Assembly: GCA_023053575.1 (NCBI GenBank)
Contig: JAKZAP010000008.1
Coordinates: 335,001 to 399,000, forward strand
Source: Branchinecta lynchi
Lineage: Eukaryota > Arthropoda > Branchiopoda > Anostraca > Branchinectidae
Length of the DNA: 64,000 nucleotides
Direction: 5' to 3'
The notes below the pieces were generated by a model. That model made no database searches. It was given only the letters and a program-made list of their open reading frames with translations, and was not told the origin of the DNA. Below are positions 25,143 to 40,292 of this stretch, piece after piece; within the stretch, counting starts at the first letter, position 1; each line of letters starts with the position of its first letter. Both the position numbers and the translations under genes were made by a program.

Positions 25143-25851
25143 AAGCCCCGTTTACAAGCATGCCTATAAGCACGTGCCTAGCATCACCGCTGACACCAAT
25201 GCCTAGGCACAGATTCTGGGCCAGGCACGGAGTTCTAGACTCTAGAACTCGGTACCTGACAATCAATCTATCAAGTTTAATCCGAATAGTTAAAAGCTAG
25301 AAAGGAATACAAATTTACAAATATACAGACACACAAGAAACAAATTAACTAATACACTTACAAGAAATTAGCAGAAATAAATGATGGAATGAAACTACGT
25401 AAAAGTTGTGTAGAAGAATTAGCGGGATATGGGGAAAACTTATTGCCAGTATTGGTAACTACCAGTATGATAACTACCGAATACTGGCAATTATACCGAA
25501 TCCCGATCACGATACCGAAGAGATTTGTACAGATAGCCTATTTAGGATTCTGTATAACTACCGAATCCCCGTAAATCGAAAAATACCGAACAATTTTAGT
25601 AAAATTGTTGACGAGGCATTTACCGACTGGCTGGTAATTTTTACCGACTGTCTCTGCAGAAAAACGACTGGTTTCAACAACAAAAAATTACAGTTTTGAA
25701 AAAAATCGACTGATTTTAAGAAAAAATTACAGTTTTGACGAAAAATCGACCAATTTTCAGAAAAACATCAACTGTTTAGACGAAAAAAACAACGCCAGAG
25801 CACGTGTCTAGGCCTCTGTGCTTGGCTAGGCATGCTTGTGAACGCGTCTTA
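25143..25851. mobile_element. Candidate DNA transposon with imperfect inverted ends
   Basis: The left end AGCCCCGTTTACAAGCATGC plus CTA is mirrored by TAGGCATGCTTGTGAACGCG at the right. Inside are CACGTGCCTAG / CACGTGTCTAGGC, also inverted. The core has repeats of ACCGACTGG and AAAAATCGAC. No target duplication could be fixed, so borders are approximate. Confidence 0.5.
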
Positions 25852-28746
<2,895 letters not shown>

Positions 28747-31325
28747 CTTGCCCTTCGGCCAAGTGCCATATAGCGATCGCAATTTCTGTCCGTCCGTCGG
28801 TCGGTCGGTCTGTCCAGGTTTTCCTAGTTCGGGCCCATCCACATAAGCTAGGACGATGAAACTTGGCAGGTATATCAGGGACTCCAAAGGATAAAGTTGG
28901 AAATAGTCACTTCCCCGATCCGAGCATCTGGGGGGGGGTGGAGGGAGGGGGAATCCGGAAAAATTACGTATTTTTTATTTACGACTGGGTGAGCATGCAG
29001 ATTTTAATGAAACTTAATAGATAGAAAGACCTCGTGTCTCAGGGGTCCTATTTTAAATCCGGACCGGATCCGGTGACATTGGGGGGAGTTGGAGGGGGAA
29101 ACCGGAAATCTTGGGAAACGCTTAGAGTGGAGAGATTGGGATGAAACTTGGTTGTAAGAACAAGCACAAGTCCTAGATACGTGATTGACATAACCTGACC
29201 GGATCCGCTCACTGTGGGGGAGTTGGGGGGGGGGGGCGTCCCAATTTCTAGTGATCCCGCGAGTTCGGTACTGTCTTATTTGCTAGGACGATGAAGCTTT
29301 GCAGGCGTGTCAGGGACCAGAACAGGTTGAGTTGAGAATAGTCATTTCCCCGATCCGAGCATCTAGGGAGGGGGGAGGTGAGAGAGGGGGAATCCGGACA
29401 AATTTGGTATTTTTTACTTACGACTGGGTGATCAGATCTTAATGAAACTTGATATATAGAAAGACCTCATGTCTCAGACAATCCATTTTAATCTTGACCG
29501 GATCCGGTGAACATTTGGGGGAGTTGGAGGGGGAGAACTGAAAATCTTGGGAAACGCTTAGAATGGTGGTTCCGGATGAAACTCGGTGCGAACGCTTAGA
29601 ATGGTGGTTCCGGATGAAACTCGGTGCGAATAACAACAGTCCTAGTACGCGAATGACATAAACGGACCGGATCCGGTCACTGTGGGAGAATTAGGGGGGG
29701 GGGCGATTCTCTAGTGATCCCGCGAGTTCGGTACTCCCGATGTGCTAGGAAGACTAAATTTGGCAGGCTTGTCAGGAATCCGAACAGATTGACTTGATAG
29801 TGTAGTTTCCCCGATCCGACCATCGTGGGGGGAGTGGACGGATGGGGAATCTTGAATCAAGTGGCAAGCTCAGCTACTGAACGGGTGATCGGATCTCCTG
29901 CTCCGAACCGGATCCGGTGACATTGGGGGGAGCTGGAGGGGGGAACCAGAAATATTTGGAAACGCTTAGATTGAAGGGGTCGGGATAAAACTTGATGGGA
30001 AGAAAAGCATTAGCCCTAGATACGTAATTGACAAAACCAGATCTTATCGGGGCTCGGTGGGGGGAGTTGCAGCGGTTTCTCGGAACTCCAGTGATCGTGA
30101 GTAGGATACTTTCAGATGTGGTAAGGACGATAAAACTTGGCAGGCATATTAATGACCCGACCAAATAGACTTAGGACCCTACACAATGCCCTTGGAAGAC
30201 TTCCATTCCTGGATCTGCCCATTTCTGGGGGGAGTTGAGGGAGGGGAAATCCGCAAATTAATGACTACCGTAGGTTGCAAACAAATGGTCCGGTTCAAGT
30301 GAAACTTTATGGGTGATAAGAGCCGATGACCTAGATATGCAAAGCATGTGTTCGAACCCCATGCGGCCATGGTTGGAGAAGTTGGGGGGGGGGGGTCCGA
30401 AAACTTTGTGAAATGCACAAAACCAACCGGGTGGGCCGAATGGGATGCAAGTTGGACAATACCAAGTTTATGCGGCCTAGATTTGTCTTTTGGCGTCCGA
30501 ACCGGATCCGACCAAAGTACGAGGAGGATGAAGCGGGAACCGGAAATGTGAAGATATGCTCTGATTCGAGTTAAACTTGATGGACGGGAAAAGGAGATGC
30601 GAAGTTTATGTGTCCGAGTCGTAATCGGCCGCAGTGGGGGGAGTTAGAGGGGGAGTCCCGGAAAGGTTGTGGCTCGCATAGGGATTAAACGAGTAGAGTG
30701 ATTCGAATGAAACTTTGAAAGTAGAGAGATCGTATGCCTTACGTGGCATATTTTAGGGTTCGGACTGGATCCGAGCACGGTGGGGAGGGGTACCGAATTT
30801 TCGGGAAAATGCTCAGATTTACTTTCTCGTTTATCACATACTCGTAACAAGTGCCATATGAGCCCGTAGCAGAGATGGGCGAATCCGACCATGAGAGGAT
30901 TCTGAATTCGAATCCGAATCCAGGGCTAGGTACGAATCCACCATTTCATGCTGAGGATTCGACTCCGACCTTAACAAAATTCAAATCATGTACAAAGGTT
31001 ATGGTTTAAAAATCAGAGGTGACAAAAAGCACTGATATCTAAGGTAACCAGATAACGTGATAGATACTGGGGACCCTTGGTGGTGGAGACCAAAAAGTTA
31101 GTTTGCCTAAGCACATTCCGTAAAAATTGGGATACGGATACTGGAAAGATGAATTTGCAGAATTTGAGCGGATTCGTAAGATTGAGGGTTTGGAATCCGA
31201 ATCCGGCCTGACAAGCAGAAGATTCGAATCCGGCCAAAAGGACGAATACTGGATTCGAATCCGGATTCGGATTCGCCCATCTGTGGCCCCTAGCTTTTGT
31301 TTTTTATTACAGAGTAGTTGTTTCA
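28747..31325 (+). repeat. GATGAAACTTGG family, long copy, interrupted by a hAT MITE
   Basis: Starts CAAGTGCCATATAGCGATCG, then GTCC/GGTC repeats. It runs through about five internal units and ends AAGTGCCATATGAGCCCGTA, then CTTTTGTTTTT. The end is split by the MITE at 30870-31285. Joining the flanks (minus one target copy) restores the end seen near 13300 and 38550. Confidence 0.65.
30870..31285. mobile_element. hAT-type MITE (GGGCGAATCCG family), copy 2
   Basis: 416 bp from CAGAGATGGGCGAATCCGAC to CGGATTCGCCCATCTGTG. The flanks are GCCCGTAG (30862-30869) and GCCCCTAG (31286-31293), a 7/8-matching 8-bp duplication. The interior resembles 23343-23765, including CTGAAATATCAGTG-type and AAAATTGGGA segments. 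It inserted into an older repeat. Confidence 0.85.
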
Positions 31326-31694
31326 TCCAATATCGCAAGCTTACGAAAACATTTGTAATCGGCAGAAGATGAAGAAGAGTAGTTTTTTATTAGTATCCCA
31401 CACGTGGACAACACAAATGGGGGGTACTCAAGTTCAGGTTCATGTTTTTTTATTGACAAACTTACACACAACCAACTTGTACATTGTGCACATAGACAAA
31501 AAATAATATCTATTCATTAAACAAAATCCCAAGGGCTCTGTGGCCCGTTGGATGGGAAGCAGCTATCGTTATAATAAAATAAAATGACTCAACGATTGTT
31601 CTCGCGAATACAACCGACCTCCACATCACCACAAAAAAAAATAAGTTCATCGAATGCCAACACTAACATGTCATAACTTTTAAAATAAACAACC

Positions 31695-32745
31695 GTGTTT
31701 ATAGCTTATTTATCTAATAAATACAACAAAAAGCTATTATCTCGCGGGGGTGTGGACCCTCGTATTGTGGGTACATTGGCTGCTTGGTTCCAAACACAGA
31801 GATTTCGTGTAAAGTGGGGAGGTATATTAAGCCTGCCATTCTCTGTTCTTAATGGTGTTCGACAGGGTGGTGTCCTTTCTCCTTTATTATATAACCTGTA
31901 TGTGGATGAACTAAATGTTTCGTTGGCTAATATTGGTGTTGGTTGCTTTGTGCAGGGTTTTTGCTTTAATAACCTTAGCTACGCAGATGACCTTCCCATT
32001 CTTGCCCCAACTGTAGCAGCCCTGAACAAGCTTCTGGCTGTCTGTGACCGGTTTGCCGTGGCTAATGATGTAATCTACAATACAAAAAAGACTTTTTGTA
32101 TGGCGTTCATCCCACCTGGCATGTCTCTCAAGCACATACCTACTGCTATCCTATCTGGAGTACCGCTTGTGTTTGTACAGTCGTTTAAGTATTTGGGATA
32201 TACTTTCTGCAGTTCACTTAGAGACGACCTCCATGTTTCAGTGGTGTCCCGATCACTGTGTGTCCGTGCTAATATCCTTATTAGAAAGTTCTCTAGTTGT
32301 GATTCTTCAGTTAAAACTTTCCTTTTCAGGGCTTACTGTACTCCACTGTATTGTTTGTCACTAACCCACTCTACATCTGTGAAATGCGAGAATACTTTTA
32401 GAGTTCTTTATAACAATTCATTCCGGTGGCTACATGGTCTACCTTGGAACTGTAGTGCTTCCGGGATGTTTGTCGGTGAGGGTCTTCCTTCTTTTGGGGA
32501 ACTCAGGCGTCGGTCTATCTTCTCTCTCCAGACCCGGATCCTCCGGTCCAGTAATCCACTCCTTGTGATTCTCTCGGGCCCAAACATGCGGCTATCCTTA
32601 CCTCTGTGGATCGCATGGAACCGTGAGCTGTATTCAGCATTTGATGTTGGGTAGATTATTGTTTTTAGTTGTTAATATTTATTGTTAGTTGTTTAGTATG
32701 GCCCAAGTTGGCCGTTTTATTAGATTAAATAAATAAATATTATTA
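31695..32745 (+). pseudogene. 5'-truncated non-LTR retrotransposon (RT, YADD box)
   Basis: An open frame of about 319 residues with motif B GVRQGGVLSPLLYNLYVDEL, motif C LSYADDLPIL and the thumb segment FKYLGYTF. It is followed by the cysteine-containing LINE C-terminal region. The 3' end closes with TTAGATTAAATAAATAAATA, a tail repeat. There is no upstream palm motif A, endonuclease or gag-like ORF, so it is a truncated insertion in RUVBL2 intron 5. The intact frame suggests a fairly young insertion. Confidence 0.85.
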
Positions 32746-33744
32746 CTTTTTATCAATAAATTCAAACCCAAATTTAAACCAATTAATTATTGTTTTCCAA
32801 CAAAAATCTTTTAAGGTGATTTTTGAACGAACCAAAGACTCGTCCAATATGACAAGCTCAGATTGAGGTTATGCAACTGAAAAATTTATGTTTTTTGAAT
32901 TTTCGTCAGGATGTATGAAGAGCGTAGAGGCAGTAAATGCTTACAAAGTTGTCAACGTTTCTGAGAGCTTCGGTGAATAAAAAAATATTTAGTTCGTAAT
33001 ATCAAACATAGGAACTTGTATTTTTTGTTCTGCGGACTTTCGGGAGTGTAGAAGAAATAGTCTTTCTCTCATTGCATGAGTATGGCTTGGTAACACAGTT
33101 CTTTACTCTAAGCTAGCTGCTAAAAGATCATGCAAATTATACGCTCGGCAACTAGACAAAGTCGTTAGAATATTGAAAATTCTGCTAGACTGTGCAGGAG
33201 TTTTCCGCTCGAATTTTATCGGCTCGAAGTTCCAGTGAAGTGGAAGCAAGAACGCCAAGATCGTCTGCAACACGACACGGTGGAAATTGAAGGCGGTGTT
33301 GGAGACATAAGCATATTGTTTCGCTAGGGGTTACCGGATTCCCCCTTCTGTTAGCACTTAATTCTATCGACGTCTCTATGCTCCCGATCCGTCTGTGAAT
33401 AAAAATAATAATACAAAAAACGCCAAAATTGGATCATAATTCTCTGTAATCTTGGAACCTTGTTATATTGCCTCATCGCAAACCTCTGTTAACTCCGAAA
33501 ATGTTCCTCGTTTATCATTTTCGTCATCTACTTCATTGAGTGTACCTTCCGATAGTCTCTCTATATACCTGTATGCCTGGGCAACTCCCCGAATTCTTAG
33601 CACTCACATACAGTATAAACTAAACTCTTCGTCATCCCCACCATATCTAGGACGAAGTAAGGACCGCTCTTCCCTTTTGTCCTACCGATATATGTAGGAT
33701 TGAAGGTCGACCAAAACTTCAAAATAACAAGTTACCTCTTCCAG
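32746..33744 (+). other. RUVBL2 intron 5, right end
   Basis: Non-coding sequence between the LINE tail and the last exon; no recognisable feature. Confidence 0.4.
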
Positions 33745-33983
33745 ACGACGCTCTACTTGTCCTGACCCGGATTGCCTGCGAGACCAGTCTCCGATATGCC
33801 ATCCAACTTATCTCAGTCGCCAACCTAGTGGCCAAGAGGCGAAAGGCCACCGAAATTGCCATAGAAGATGTGAAAAGGGTTTATTCATTGTTCGTGGACG
33901 AGAATAGGTCATCCCAGTTCTTGAAGGAATATCAAGATTCATTTATGTTTAATGAAGAAAACGAACAGACAATGGAGACCTGA
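33745..33983 (+). CDS. RUVBL2: RUVBL2 coding exon 6 (residues 381-459, stop)
   Basis: The acceptor ctcttccag is followed by DALLVLTRIACETSLRYAIQ, containing sensor 2 Arg in SLRYAI. Then come KRRKATEIAIEDVKRVYSLF and the conserved C-terminal segment FLKEYQDSFMFNE before TGA at 33981-33983. The phase completes the Asn codon begun in exon 5. The exon ends at the family's usual C terminus. Confidence 0.93.
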
Positions 33984-34358
33984 TTTATTTTTTACAAGTT
34001 TTTATACAAAGTACAACAGCTTCCAGCAACGAGTAGTATTAGTAGTCGCTTTTTTTGTGTTCAGAACGTGCACGGTCGGCTTTTCCCACCTGTTTCTGGT
34101 TCGGGCAAACGGGGTGCCGAATGAGTTCAGAAATCAGTCTGCCAAAACCTGTTTGCTCCAGTTATATAATTACCACCATACTTCCTAGTCCCAACCGTTG
34201 ATGAATCGGAAAACAGTGGATCTCTTATCGAATTATCGCCCCACTAAGTCGTTACTTCGTATTTGGCAGTTTAAAAAAAAAAAAAAGGAAGTCCTAACTT
34301 GGTACAGCACAATCCGCTTCTTTAAAGTTGCCCTCTCAAAATTTCCTCTGCTTACCAC

Positions 34359-35062
34359 TTTTTGGGATCCCAAGACTTAAGTGAGAGGATTCCTATGACT
34401 TCGTAAAGTTGTCTGTCTGTCTGTTAGCACGAAAACTCTCGAAGGGATTGAGATTTCTTGTTGGAACTTGGTGCGAGGATTTGTTGGGAAGTTCGTAGAT
34501 GGGCCCCATAGTTATATATTTAGGGGTTGAGGGGGGGGGGGGTCAAATTAAGGGACATTTTTGTAAAGCTAACAAAATAGTTGACTTAAGGGTAAGGAGA
34601 CATGCTAAATCGGAATGTGAAAAATTATCTTCTCGCCGGACAAGTAGTTCACCCGGAATTCGGCAAAAAAAGGAAAATTTGTTAAAAGTTTTATTTGTAG
34701 TTCATTAGAGTTTCGATTCACGAGCAAGAAGACATGCTGAATCCGTGTATGACAATGATTTCTCACCATTGCAGACATATAGTTCGCTCGGAATCTGGCT
34801 GAAACCGGAAAATTTGTTAAAAGCCGAAGTTTTATCTGAAGTTGATAAGAGGTTTGATGGATGGGTAAGGAGACATGCTGAGTTCACTTTTGAACTTTAT
34901 TTTTTGCCAGACTAGTGTTTCCCCCGGGATCGGCGAAACAGAAAAGTTGGCAGAAAGGAAGGATTAAAACCATTGGTTTTAATCTGTCTCTAAATTTTAA
35001 GATTAAAAATGTTTAAGGAGTCTGGCGAAGACCAGAAAAGACCCAATTGTCCGGATCACATT
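34359..35062 (+). mobile_element. GGGATCCC family copy, 3'-truncated
   Basis: Opens TTTTTGGGATCCCAAGACTT and has the (GTCT)n tract and internal GGAGACATGCT units. It stops in GAAGACCAGAAAAGACCC before the family's terminal palindrome. Confidence 0.65.
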
Positions 35063-35286
35063 TTTTTTTTTTTTTTAGATATATTTTTATTACAAACAGT
35101 GTACATATGTGAACAGGGGCCACTCCATATTATTGGCCGCTACGCTACTCAAAGCTACGATATCGTTAAAATTTTGACCTTGGAGTTGGAGGAGTTCATT
35201 TATTCTGGTAGAAATAGATAGATAGATAAATATTTGATTGTCCAAAAATCTGTTTTCAGTTACGCCAAATGTATTTGGACGTCATA

Positions 35287-38200
35287 CAGGGTTCGTGCGG
35301 CTCTGGAAATCAGGGAAAAGTCTGCGAATTTTTTTTTTGGTCAGGGAAAATCGTGAAAAGTCGCAGAAGGTCAGGGGAATTAATGAAAAAGTTCAGTCTA
35401 TACTTATGCATTGAGTTTTTTTTACTGGAAGTTTCTTTTTCGTCGGTTCTCTGCCTAAAGTTCATCAATTGATAACTCGGTTCTTTGAGCCGTCCCAGTC
35501 TGTGCTTCAATGTATACGACGGCTTGTTTATTTGAATTGAAGAGGCCAAGCGAAGGAAGGGTATAGTAGAGCAGGAAGGCCGAGAGCACTTGCAAAGGCT
35601 TGAAAAAAAAGGTGAAAAGCTTCCAGACTCGACTGAATTTATTATCCTAAGATCATCTTCGCGTATTGTAGCCTAATGGCATTAGTGGCCATGAAAGACA
35701 GTATGATTTTCCCGTCTGCCCTGATTCGCTTTTTCCTCTCCTTGTTCTTTTGGTTTGCTTTCAAGTTCAGTCTGTTATTTGAAGTCTTTCTTCCCATCTT
35801 TCGTATTTGAAGTCGTTGCTGACAATGACGTTACAATTGTCATTTATGTTTAAGACATAGTGTTTTGAGACGTTTGTCGATCTCCGTGATTGCAATATCA
35901 TAGTTGACAAATAGTAATCTGTTTTAGAAAATGAGGAATCGCATTGTTATTTTCTCGTACAGTTTGAACGGCTTTACGAAGCTGATGGATGTTTTGTTCA
36001 GTTTTTCAATGGCGATCGCAAATTCCGTCGGTCTGTCCGTTTTTTTCTAGTTTGGGCACTTTCACATAAGCTAGGACGATGAAACTTGGCAGGCATATCA
36101 GGAACCCCAAAGATTAAGTTAGAACTAGTCACTTCCCCGGTCCGAACATCGTGGAGGGGGGGGGGGGGGTCCGGAATCTTGATGTATTTATAACTTCTGA
36201 ACGGGTGATTGGATCTTAATGAAACTTGATATTTGGAAAGACCTCGTGTCTCAGACGACTCACTTCAAATCCAAACTGGATCCGGTGACTTTGGGGGGAG
36301 TTAGAGGGGGTAGTCGGAAATCTTGGGAAACGGTTAGAGTGGAGGGATCGGGATGGAACTTGGTGGGAAGAACAAGCACAATCCATAGACACATCATTGA
36401 CATAACCGGACCTGATTCGGGCACTGTGGAGGGAGTTGGGGGGATTCTGGTGATCCAGCGAGTTCGGTACTTCTAGATGTAATAAGATGTTGAAACTCGG
36501 CAGGAATATGAGGGATCCAAATAGACCGATATGAGAATAGTCGTTTGCACGATTCAAACATCGTAGGGGGAGTGGAGGGATGGGGCATCCGGAATCTAGT
36601 GGTATTTATAACTTTTGAACGGGCGATCGGATTTGAATGAAAGTGGAACAAGACCAAAGGTTTCGATGGGATCCCAAAAATTCAATATCTGATACAGACA
36701 ACTGGGTCTTGTCTTAGCCAGATCCAGTCATCGCCACTTTTACAATTAAAATTAAGAAACAGATTAAGGCCAAATAGCTAGTCATCTGAGAAAAACAAGT
36801 TCAGATATGGATTCAGCATATGTGTTTACCCCTATAAGTCATATCTGTTTTGACGAAAACTTCTGCCAATTTCCTGGTTTCGGCCGAACTCCAGAACTAC
36901 TTGTCCGGCGAAAAAAGAAAGCTCAAAAACGAACTCAGGGTATCTTCTTTCCCTAATAATGAACATCTAATCAACTTCAAATAAAAATTTAACTTATAAC
37001 AAATTTTCCGACTCCAGCCGGATTCCGGTCGAACTATATTTCCGGGTAAAATATGATTGTCAGACACGGATTCAGCATCTCTTCTTACCCTTAAATCGGT
37101 TATCTAATCAACTAGAAATAAAACTTTTGCTTCTAACAATTTTCTGGTTTTGGCCGGATTCGGGGGGAACTACATGTCCAGGTAGAAAATTGTTTCACAT
37201 AAGTGTTCAACATGTCTTCTCGCCCTAAATCGAACATCTAATCAACTCCAAATAAAACTTTTACTTTTAACAAACTTTCCGGTTTTGGCCGGATTCCCGG
37301 CGAACTACTTGTCCGATGACAAAATGGTTTTCACCATTGTATTCAGCATGTCTTCTTACCCCATAATCGACTATCAAATTAGCTGTTTCAAAATATTTTG
37401 TTTGCCCCTTAATTTGAACCCCACCCCTAAATGTAGGGCTACAAAGCCCATCTACGAACTTGACTGGTCCGACGACCCAACGAACACCTCACACCAAGTT
37501 TCATCAAAATATCTCATTCCCTTCGAGAGTTATCGTGCTTACAGACGGACGGACGGACAACTTTTGCGATGTCATAGGTATCCCTCCACTTACATTTTGG
37601 GATCCCAAAAACCTGTTGTCCCAGATGTTCCATGTCAAGTCCGGACCGGATCACATACTTGGGGGGGGGAGTTGGAAGAGGGCACTGGAATTTTTGTGAA
37701 ACACTTAGTGTTGAGGGATCGGGATGGAATTTGGTGGGAAGAAAAAGCATTAGCATTAGATACGTTCTTGACGGAACCAGATCATTTCGGGGCTCTTTGG
37801 GGGGAGTTGGAGTGGATTTCCCGGAATTCCCGACGATAAAACTAGGCAGGCACATTAGTGCCTAATACCTAATGCCTGCCTATCCTCCTGCCTGCCTAAA
37901 TTGGTTAAGGACCCGACACAGTGCCCTAGGAAGACTTCCGTTCCTGGATCTGACCATTTTTCGGCGAGTAGAGGGCGGGGGAATGGAAATTGCTGACTTC
38001 CGGAGGTTGCGAAGAATGGTCCGATTCAAGTGAAACTTTATGGGTGATAAAAACCGACGAACCCATGCGGTCATGGTTGGGGGAGTGGGGGGGGGGTGTC
38101 CGGAAACTTTGTGACATGCATAAAAACCAAACGGATGGGCAGAATGGAATGCAACTTGGACAGTACTAAGTTTAGGCGGCCTAGATTTATCATTTGGCGT

Positions 38201-38678
38201 CCGAACCGGATCCGACCAAGGGAGGATGAGGATGAAGTAGGAGCCGGAAATTAGCAGATATGCTCCGATCCCGGTTAAACTTGATGGACGGGGAGAAGAG
38301 ATGTTAGTATGTATCTGAGTCGTATTCGGCTACAGTAGGGGGGAGTCCCGGAAATGTTGTGGCTCGCATAGGGGTTAAACGAGTGAAGTGATTTAAATGA
38401 AACTTGGATAGTACAGAGATTGTCTGCCTTAGATGACATATTCCAGGGTGTGGACCGGATCTGAGGACGTTGGGGAGGGGTATCGGAATTCCCAGAAGAA
38501 TTTTGAGATTCACTTTCTCGCTTCTCACACCACGTACTCGTAACAAGTACCACATGAGCTCGTAGCTCTTGTTTTCAATAAATGAGTTAATTTTTTCACT
38601 CAGGTAATCGAAAGGTGTTGGAAAATCACCAAAAAAAAGGTCAGGGAAAAACGTGGAAGAGTAAGCGCACGAACCCTG
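35287..38678 (+). mobile_element. DNA transposon-like element with CAGGGTTCGTGCG ends, copy 2
   Basis: Left end CAGGGTTCGTGCG and right end CGCACGAACCCTG form a 13-bp inverted repeat. They are flanked by the 6-bp duplication GTCATA (35281-35286 and 38679-38684). The body resembles the first copy (11695-13465) but is enlarged by the nested insertion at 36649-37610 and by unrelated sequence at about 35390-36000. No transposase is seen. Confidence 0.75.
36649..37610 (-). mobile_element. GGGATCCC family copy nested in another transposon
   Basis: Inverted copy: starts CAAGACCAAAGGTTTCGATG, ends CATTTTGGGATCCCAAAA. The flanks GTGGAA and CCTGTTGTC rejoin to match GTGGAAAAAGCTGTTGTC of the uninterrupted relative at 12373-12390. 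This fixes the element borders to within a few bases and indicates little or no target duplication. Confidence 0.8.
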
Positions 38679-38966
38679 GTCATAGATATGACTCATGAGC
38701 ACACACACAGATCATGACGATCATACAATATAACGTCATAAATTTAACTAACTGGTCAAAGGCTCAGTTAAAGGAAATGTCTTACCTGTAATACTAACGC
38801 AACCTACTTCCATAATCACTCGGTATATTTCTAAACCCGGAGACCTCAATTTCGTGCGATACATTCTGACGCCTCTAACAAAACCACACTGATTTTCTCG
38901 CTTGCCGTGTTTTGCTACCTTCGATGGGTATGACGCTGTCGACGGTTGTCTGAGAAAAGTGTTTTC

Positions 38967-39500
38967 CACCAGAAGGTTTCGATGGGATCACAAAAATCCA
39001 ATTCCAGACAATCGGGTCTTGTCTTCGACAGGTCCAGTCTTTCGCTACGCTAATCATCTGAGAAAACCAAGTTCAGATATACCTCTATAAGCCATATCTA
39101 TTTTGATGAGACTGACTGAACCTTCCTGCTTTACTTCTGCCAAATTTCCGGTTTCGACCGAATTCCGAGTGAACTACCTGTCCAGCAAAAAAGAAAAATT
39201 CAAAAACGAATTCAGCGTATCTCCTTATTCCTATAAAGAACATCTAATAACTTCAAATAAAACTTTAACTTATAAAATTTCCGTTTTCAACCGGATTCCG
39301 GACGAATTATATGTGCTGATGAAAAATCATAGCTGACGTATCCGTTGTAAACATTGTTTGAATAAATTGTATGTCCGGATAAAAAGTGATTGTCATATAC
39401 AGACTAAATCTGTCATTGAATCAACTTCAAATAAACTTTCGCATTTAAGTTGTCCGACGAGAAAATGGTTTTCATCATCGTCTTCAGCATGTCTTCTTAC
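38967..39500 (-). mobile_element. GGGATCCC family, degraded inverted copy
   Basis: Begins CCAGAAGGTTTCGATGGGAT and continues through reverse-oriented internal units (CAGCATGTCTTCTTACC at about 39486). The left terminal palindrome is damaged (GGGATCACA). Confidence 0.5.
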
Positions 39501-39980
39501 CTACCTACAACAGCAGCAGGTTTAAAACAGCAAGAACCGTGGGTTATGAAAGCACAGCCTAGTTTTAAGGTATTCAAATATATAAAAATACTTTAAGTTG
39601 GAGAGTGAATACCTCTAACGGTTCATTATACAAATTTAGAAAAAAAAAGGACAAAGCTCTTCGAGAACCTCTTGTGAACCCCTTTGATTAGCTGCAACTT
39701 TTGAATCGCAGTAGCTACGTTGCGAGGGAGCCTTTTTGCCACCTTTGCGGAGGGACAAAGCGACGAGATGACTCTACCAGTCGGTAGGAATGATCATGGT
39801 GAACAGAAACTTGTCTTTTCTTTTCGGCAAATCGTAGCTTCAGCTAATCACAATTACGGACAGGTTTCCAACGTCGAATTACATAACCTCAAAATTGACC
39901 TAAAGAACGTCAAAAGTAAATTGCCTTGCAGTCCTAACTATCAAGAAGAACAATCAGAATGTCCTAGGATCTAGTTAGGA

Positions 39981-40292
39981 ATGCACAGGAAATTGCATTT
40001 GATGTTTCGTACGCCGTTTCGAGGAATTCTAGGCCGTCGACCTCTTCTATATTCCAGTGGCAGAAGCCTTGGAAACTCGCAGCGCAGTGGTTCATTCCGC
40101 CTCGCACGCTTATTAATTATTCAGCCTCGATTGAGTTCAAACAAGATACTAAATATAGAGAGGCAAGTTGGAGGATTAGTGAACCTAATTTCCAACGGAC
40201 TTAACGAGGTGAGACAGGCCAGCGATAAACTGAAGCAGGACAGAAAACGGTTGAACTTCTGGGGGCTCTATTTACGCGAACTTGCGTCATAG
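39981..40292 (+). CDS. Hypothetical 103-residue ORF with mitochondrial-presequence-like start
   Basis: The reading frame starts ATGCACAGG and encodes an Arg-rich, acid-poor N terminus (MHRKLHLMFRTPFRGILGRR) like a mitochondrial targeting sequence. A helical Glu/Lys-containing part (NEVRQASDKLKQDRKRLNFW) follows. I recognise no family. It may be a single-exon gene, an exon, or a retrocopy; it may equally be a chance frame. An unrelated frame with no signature lies just upstream (39720-39974). Confidence 0.25.
   Translation: MHRKLHLMFRTPFRGILGRRPLLYSSGRSLGNSQRSGSFRLARLLIIQPRLSSNKILNIERQVGGLVNLISNGLNEVRQASDKLKQDRKRLNFWGLYLRELAS

Noticed and set aside
37285..37839. A 184-codon plus-strand gene
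   Set aside because: The frame crosses the border between two different repeat elements and has no protein signature.
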